From positions 105,306 to 169,305 of the forward strand of contig JAXMHB010000009.1 in the NCBI GenBank assembly GCA_046346965.1: 64,000 nucleotides of DNA, given 5' to 3'. Positions 60,154 through 64,000 of this stretch are shown piece by piece. The number at the start of each line of letters is the position of its first letter. Position 1 is the stretch's first letter. The DNA comes from JAXMHB01 sp046346965. Its GTDB lineage: Bacteria > Pseudomonadota > Gammaproteobacteria > Xanthomonadales > SZUA-5. A model generated the notes under the pieces. The model saw only the letters and a program-made list of their open reading frames with translations. It was not told where the DNA came from and made no database searches. The translations under genes were made by a program, and so were the position numbers.

Positions 60154-60825
60154 CTATTCCCGGAAGCTGGCGATCGTGTCTAGCGGCAGGCGCTGGATGT
60201 CCGGGACCAGGCAATTCGCCGCGGGATAGCCGACGACCAGCAGCAAGTAGGCCATCTCATTGGATGGTCGGCCGAGTATCTGGTTGAGGAAGCCCATCGG
60301 GCTCGGCGTGTGCGTCAAGGTCGCCAGCCCGGCATGGTGCAGCGCGGCAATCAGCAAGCCGGTGGCGATGCCGACGGATTCATGCGGGTAGTAGCGCTTG
60401 ACCTTGTTCCCATTCGCGTCGAAACCGAAACGCTCATAGAAGATCCCGATCAGCCAGGGCGCGCTTTCCAGAAATGGCTTCTGTGCGTTGGTGCCCAGCG
60501 GCGCCAGTGCGCGCTTCCATTCCTCCGGCGCTCGGTGCTCGTAGAAGGCGCGCTCTTCGGCCTCGGCGGCCGCGCGTATTTGCTGCTTGAGCGCCGGGTT
60601 GCTGACCGCGACAAAACGCCAGGGTTGCTGATTGGCGCCGCTCGGCGCGCTGCCGGCGGCGCACAGGGCGGCCTCGATGATGCTGCGCGGCACCGGTGTG
60701 TCGGCAAAATCGCGCACGCTGCGGCGTCGCTGCATCTCGGCTGCAAAGGCGCTGGCGCGCTGCTGCATCTCCGACTCGGGATACTGCCGCCAGCCCGCCC
60801 ACGGTATGCGCGGGTCGCTCTCCAT
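60154..60825 (-). CDS. Nitroreductase-family flavoprotein, iodotyrosine-deiodinase-like
   Basis: A 223-residue FMN enzyme. RRRSVRDF near 35 and APSGANQQPWRF near 65 bind FMN phosphate and ring; VGIATGLLIAALHHAGLATLTHTPSPMGFLNQILGRP and LVVGYPA complete the fold. The long lid after EERAFYEHRAPEEWKRALAPLG and the THTPSPMGFL segment resemble the bacterial IYD group more than NfsB. The substrate is unknown. GGAGG precedes the ATG ending at 60825. It converges with rsmA seven bases away. Confidence 0.86.
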   Translation of the reverse strand: MESDPRIPWAGWRQYPESEMQQRASAFAAEMQRRRSVRDFADTPVPRSIIEAALCAAGSAPSGANQQPWRFVAVSNPALKQQIRAAAEAEERAFYEHRAPEEWKRALAPLGTNAQKPFLESAPWLIGIFYERFGFDANGNKVKRYYPHESVGIATGLLIAALHHAGLATLTHTPSPMGFLNQILGRPSNEMAYLLLVVGYPAANCLVPDIQRLPLDTIASFRE

Positions 60826-60890
60826 GCCTGCCTCCGGTGTGCCTGCGGATGGGGCAGCGCGGCGCCGCCCCGTCCGCACGATAGACCGGA

Positions 60891-62684
60891 TCAGGCCAGC
60901 GCGGCTTCCACCGAACTCGTCAACGACTCCGCGCCGGCGCGGACGCCGGCCGCGTGGCTCAGCGTGCGCGGCAGGATGCGGTCGAAATAGAAGCGCACGG
61001 TCGCCAGCTTGGCCTCGCGGAACTCGGCTGTTCCGGCAAAGTCGGCGCGGGTGACGGCTTCCGCCTCGCGCGCCAAGAAGTAGGCGAAGGTGATGTAGCC
61101 CGAGTAATACAGATAGTCCACCGCCGCGGCGCCGATTTCGTCGGCATTCTGGGCGGACTTGCGGCCGATCTCGCCGGTCAGCGTCTCCCATTCCTTGGCA
61201 TGGCGCGCGATAGCGGCGACGAAGGGCGCGATGGCCTCATTGCCCGCCTGCGCCTGGCAGAAGGCGCCGATTTCGCCGAGGAAGTGGCGCAGGCCCACCG
61301 CTTGCTGCCCCATGATCTTGCGACCCAGCAGGTCCAGCGCCTGGATCTGCGTGGTGCCCTCGTAAATGGTGGTGATGCGGGCATCACGCAGGAACTGCTC
61401 CAGGCCCCACTCGTGGATGTAGCCGTGGCCGCCGAGGATCTGGATGCCGTGGCTGGTGCACTCGATCGCCAGTTCAGTCAGCATCGCCTTGGTGATCGGC
61501 GTCAGGAAGCTCAGGATCTCGTCGGCGCGCTGGCGCACTCCGGCATCCGGGTGCTTGGACACCAGATCCACCTGCAGCGCCGAGTAGATGCACAGCGCGC
61601 GGCCTGCTTCGGCGATCGACTTCTGCGTCATCAGCATGCGCCGAACATCCGGGTGCACGATGATCGGGTCGGCCGGCTTGTCCGGACGCTTGACGCCCGA
61701 GAGCGAGCGCATCTGCAAACGATCCTTGGCGTAGGCGAGGGCGTTCTGGTACGCGATCTCGATCAGGCCCAGGCCCTGCACGCCGACGCCCAGGCGCGCT
61801 GTGTTCATCATGGTGAACATGGCATTCAGGCCGCGGTTCGGCTGACCGATCAGATAGCCCTCGGCGCCGTCGAAGTTCATCACGCAGGTGGCCGAGCCCT
61901 TCAGCCCCATCTTGTGCTCGATGCTGCCGGCAGCGACGCTGTTGCGCTCACCCACGCTGCCATCGCGTGCCACCTTGTATTTGGGCACGATGAACATGCT
62001 GATGCCCTTGGTGCCGGCCGGTGCGTCCGGCAGGCGTGCCAGCACCAGATGCACGATGTTCTTGCTCATGTCGTGCTCGCCGGCAGTGATGAAGATCTTG
62101 GTGCCGGTGATGTGGTAACTGCCGTCCGCCTGGGGCTCGGCGCGCGTGCGCAGCAGGCCGAGGTCGGAGCCGCAATGCGGTTCGGTCAGGCACATGGTGC
62201 CGGTCCAGTCGCCGGACAGAATGCGCGGGATGAAGACCTCGCGCTGCCACTCCTCGCCGTGATGCGTGAGCGCATCGACCGCGCCGGCCGACAGCAGTGG
62301 ATAGGTGCCCCAGGCGACGTTGGCGGATTCGATCATCTCCTTGAACACATAGCCCACGCTCTCGGGCATGCCCTGACCGCCGTAGGTCGGATCACCGCAC
62401 AGACCGGTCCAGCCGCCTTCGACGAAGCGGTCGTAGGCGTCCTTGAAGGCCTGCGGCGTGGTGACGGTCTTGCTGTCTTTATCGTAATGACAGCCTTCGG
62501 CGTCGCCGATCGCATTGGTCGGCACCAGCACCTGCTCGCAAAACTTGGCGCCCTCTTCGAGGATGGCCTCGACGATGTCGCGCGAGGCGTTTTCGCCCCC
62601 CGGCAGTTGCTGGTAGATCGACGGTGCGTCCAGCACGTCGAACAACACAAAGCGCATATCGGTTTGCGGGGCGGTGTACTTCAT
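60891..62684 (-). CDS. Acyl-CoA dehydrogenase, DmdC-like large form
   Basis: A 597-residue FAD enzyme. CLTEPHCGSDLG near 160 and FITAGEHDM form the flavin pocket, GLKGSATCVMNFDGAEGYLIG follows, and HGIQILGGHGYIHEWGLEQFLRDARITTIYEGTTQIQALDLLGRKI around 430-475 carries the catalytic-glutamate region (YEGTTQIQ). The extra C-terminal domain of about 110 residues is typical of the DmdC/AcdA long type, seen in fatty-acid beta-oxidation and in methylmercaptopropionate use. The window does not settle the substrate. No electron-transfer flavoprotein gene is adjacent. Confidence 0.9.
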   Translation of the reverse strand: MKYTAPQTDMRFVLFDVLDAPSIYQQLPGGENASRDIVEAILEEGAKFCEQVLVPTNAIGDAEGCHYDKDSKTVTTPQAFKDAYDRFVEGGWTGLCGDPTYGGQGMPESVGYVFKEMIESANVAWGTYPLLSAGAVDALTHHGEEWQREVFIPRILSGDWTGTMCLTEPHCGSDLGLLRTRAEPQADGSYHITGTKIFITAGEHDMSKNIVHLVLARLPDAPAGTKGISMFIVPKYKVARDGSVGERNSVAAGSIEHKMGLKGSATCVMNFDGAEGYLIGQPNRGLNAMFTMMNTARLGVGVQGLGLIEIAYQNALAYAKDRLQMRSLSGVKRPDKPADPIIVHPDVRRMLMTQKSIAEAGRALCIYSALQVDLVSKHPDAGVRQRADEILSFLTPITKAMLTELAIECTSHGIQILGGHGYIHEWGLEQFLRDARITTIYEGTTQIQALDLLGRKIMGQQAVGLRHFLGEIGAFCQAQAGNEAIAPFVAAIARHAKEWETLTGEIGRKSAQNADEIGAAAVDYLYYSGYITFAYFLAREAEAVTRADFAGTAEFREAKLATVRFYFDRILPRTLSHAAGVRAGAESLTSSVEAALA

Positions 62685-62708
62685 CGTGGCGTCCTTGAAG
62701 ATCGGGGG

Positions 62709-63167
62709 TCAGCGGAAGGAACCCGGCTTGCCTGGTGTGGGCCGCAGGCGTCCTTCGTAGCGCAGCGGGAATCGCACATTAGGCTCAGAGCACTGGAGTT
62801 CACCCTCCAGAACATACGCCAGAGTATTGTCTTTTCCGAGTGTATTCAGCGCCGGCAGTCCGGCTTGCGGCCCGAGGTCGACGCGGATCACGTCGCCAGC
62901 GACCGGCGGCAAGGTGATGTCGAGCGCCGTGTTTCCGCGCCCGGCGGCGCTGCCGTCCAGCGTCAGTGACCAGCTGAAGCTGGCGAGCGTGATCGGCATG
63001 CTGGCCGGGCTGTCGAGGCGCACCCGCGCCCAGTAATGGCCATCGACGGTCTCGATCTCCTGCACGCTCAGCGTGGGCGGCCCCAGGACGCGCCGTGGTC
63101 CGCCGCAGGCGGCCAGCATCGCGGCAATCAGGATCAGAGCCAGCAACCAGACTCGGGTAGTGCGCAT
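62709..63167 (-). CDS. LEA type 2-like lipoprotein
   Basis: A 152-residue lipoprotein: signal MRTTRVWLLALILIAAMLAAC with lipobox LAAC, then PTLSVQEIETVDGHYWARVRLDSPASMPITLASFSWSLTLDGSAAGRGN, the style of LEA14/WHy folds, which are small beta-sandwich proteins. AGGAT stands ten bases before the ATG ending at 63167. An ATG at 63182 overlaps the stop of the MAPEG gene (TGATG) and would lengthen the signal by five residues; either is possible, and coupling to the upstream gene is likely. Confidence 0.75.
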   Translation of the reverse strand: MRTTRVWLLALILIAAMLAACGGPRRVLGPPTLSVQEIETVDGHYWARVRLDSPASMPITLASFSWSLTLDGSAAGRGNTALDITLPPVAGDVIRVDLGPQAGLPALNTLGKDNTLAYVLEGELQCSEPNVRFPLRYEGRLRPTPGKPGSFR

Positions 63168-63181
63168 GCAATGGATCCTCA

Positions 63182-63577
63182 TCAAAGGGGCAGCGCATTG
63201 AACAGCAGTGCCAGTGACAGCGCCAGCATCACGATCCAGCTCAGCAGCGTGCCCCAGAAGCGACCCGGGCTGTATCCGGCGCTCTGGGTGAGGCCAATGG
63301 CGTGCAGCACGCGCGACAACACGAGGCCGGCGCCGCAGCCGTGCAGCAGCCACAGCGCACTGCCACCCGCCTCCGCCAACAGCAGCAGAATCAGGGCGAT
63401 GGGGATGGTTTCGATGGCATTGCCGTGCACGCGGATGCGCCGCGTCAGTTCCGGGTGATCGCCGGTACCGATGCCGATCCGGGCTGATCGCCGCAAAAAC
63501 ACCACGCGGGCCGAGAGTGTCAGGATCAGCAAGCCGCACAAGGCAGCGTACAGGGAAGCGATCGGTAATGCCGGCAT
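63182..63577 (-). CDS. MAPEG-family membrane protein
   Basis: A 131-residue four-helix protein of the MAPEG/YecN type. Segments near 6-28, 57-77, 80-98 and 110-130 are hydrophobic. The loop ELTRRIRVHGNAIETIPIALILL is the family hallmark (RxxxNxxE-like, here RVHGNAIET), and GLVLSRVLHAIGL follows. Eukaryotic members use glutathione, but the role of bacterial ones is unclear. The stop overlaps the start context of the lipoprotein gene. Confidence 0.85.
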   Translation of the reverse strand: MPALPIASLYAALCGLLILTLSARVVFLRRSARIGIGTGDHPELTRRIRVHGNAIETIPIALILLLLAEAGGSALWLLHGCGAGLVLSRVLHAIGLTQSAGYSPGRFWGTLLSWIVMLALSLALLFNALPL

Positions 63578-63660
63578 GAGCGGAGTCCTTGGCTGTGGAG
63601 GGGTGGGGCAGGGCGCGAAGCCGCATGTGCAGCGCACAGGGTCGAGGCGCTGATGGTGTC

Positions 63661-64000
63661 TCAGGCCTGCAGCCAGTCGTCCCAGGGGCCGGTGATCGCC
63701 ACCGTGAAGCCGGGGCGGTAGACGTTGGCGAACAGCCAGCGACCGTCCGGTGATACGCAGCAACCGGCCCATTCAGATGCGCCGTAGTAGACGCCGTCGA
63801 CGGTGGCGTCGTTCTCTGCCAGCGTCAGCAGGCGCCCGTCGCGCCCCAACCACTTGATCTTCTGGCGCTCGCGTATCTTGCTGTCCTCGCAGATGACCAG
63901 GCCGTCGCCGAGTCCCTGATGGATGTTGTCAGGGTAGTCCATCTCGCTGCGATCACTAACCTCGAACATCAACTCCAGACTGGATGCGCGTGGATCGTAA
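63661..64000 (-). CDS. PhoX/DUF839 alkaline-phosphatase-like protein, C-terminal fragment
   Basis: The last 112 codons of a gene that runs off the right edge. The sequence has MDYPDNIHQGLGDGLVICED, then YGASEWAGCCVSPDGRWLFANVYRPGFTVAITGPW, the signature C-terminal propeller segment of PhoX-type proteins (calcium/iron phosphatases, often Tat-exported). The N-terminal signal and most metal ligands lie outside the window, so enzymatic activity cannot be judged. The frame is open to the last base. Confidence 0.8.
   Translation of the reverse strand, partial: YDPRASSLELMFEVSDRSEMDYPDNIHQGLGDGLVICEDSKIRERQKIKWLGRDGRLLTLAENDATVDGVYYGASEWAGCCVSPDGRWLFANVYRPGFTVAITGPWDDWLQA

Overview
The window is a GC-rich chromosomal segment from a gammaproteobacterium, most likely a member of the Lysobacterales (Xanthomonadales) or a close relative. 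The assignment rests on conserved gene order (lptD-surA-pdxA-rsmA; divergent tesA / ybbA-ybbP; dapA-bamC; aroK-aroB; gltB-gltD) and on a DapA that carries the GSTGE variant I associate with xanthomonads. It is inference from content and order; no search was run. Almost all of the window is ordinary, tightly packed core chromosome with many 1-4 bp start/stop overlaps.

Layout. 0-4.5 kb: the 5' end of a LysR regulator diverges from a Thermus/Rickettsia-type isocitrate dehydrogenase whose cofactor residues look NAD-specific; then a phosphopantetheinyl transferase, a large secreted protein of unknown function and a PilZ protein. 4.6-9.1 kb: ybbP-ybbA facing tesA, then an ExoD-family membrane protein. 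9.2-13.8 kb: a glycerophosphodiesterase-acetyltransferase fusion translationally coupled to a multi-PAS hybrid histidine kinase. 14.1-20.2 kb: glutamate synthase gltB and gltD, separated by an inverted-repeat element. 20.3-28.7 kb: two small envelope proteins, an NCS1 permease, glutathione-dependent formaldehyde detoxification (frmA-frmB), shikimate genes aroK-aroB, a GcvR-like ACT protein facing dapA, and bamC ending at a strong terminator. 28.8-31.7 kb is the only clearly accessory stretch: fdxA and tRNA-Glu(CTC), a decayed IS1595-type transposase, a second partial copy of the same repeat, and two secreted proteins, one of them AT-richer and cysteine-rich.

31.8-44.7 kb: clpB with a recognisable heat-shock promoter, a polytopic membrane protein, a DUF2237 protein, a small membrane protein, galU, a bacteriohemerythrin, a PLP-dependent lyase, a five-heme secreted cytochrome, rsgA, a yeast-type cytosine deaminase and mmsA. 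44.7-54.6 kb: an IR-bounded intergenic element that runs into the 3' end of a beta-propeller hybrid sensor kinase, a three-gene GTPase-YceI-GTPase operon, a di-heme oxidoreductase, a DUF1857 protein and a GacA/UvrY-like response regulator. 54.7-64 kb: the outer-membrane biogenesis operon lptD-surA-pdxA-rsmA (lptD is broken by one missing C as sequenced), a nitroreductase, an acyl-CoA dehydrogenase, a LEA-like lipoprotein, a MAPEG protein and the C-terminus of a PhoX-type phosphatase.

I found no CRISPR array, prophage or secretion cluster. The best leads for something not yet described are the GTPase-YceI-GTPase operon, the phosphodiesterase-acetyltransferase fusion coupled to a sensor kinase, and the repeat elements at 18.6, 29-31 and 44.7 kb that abut or enter genes and promoters.
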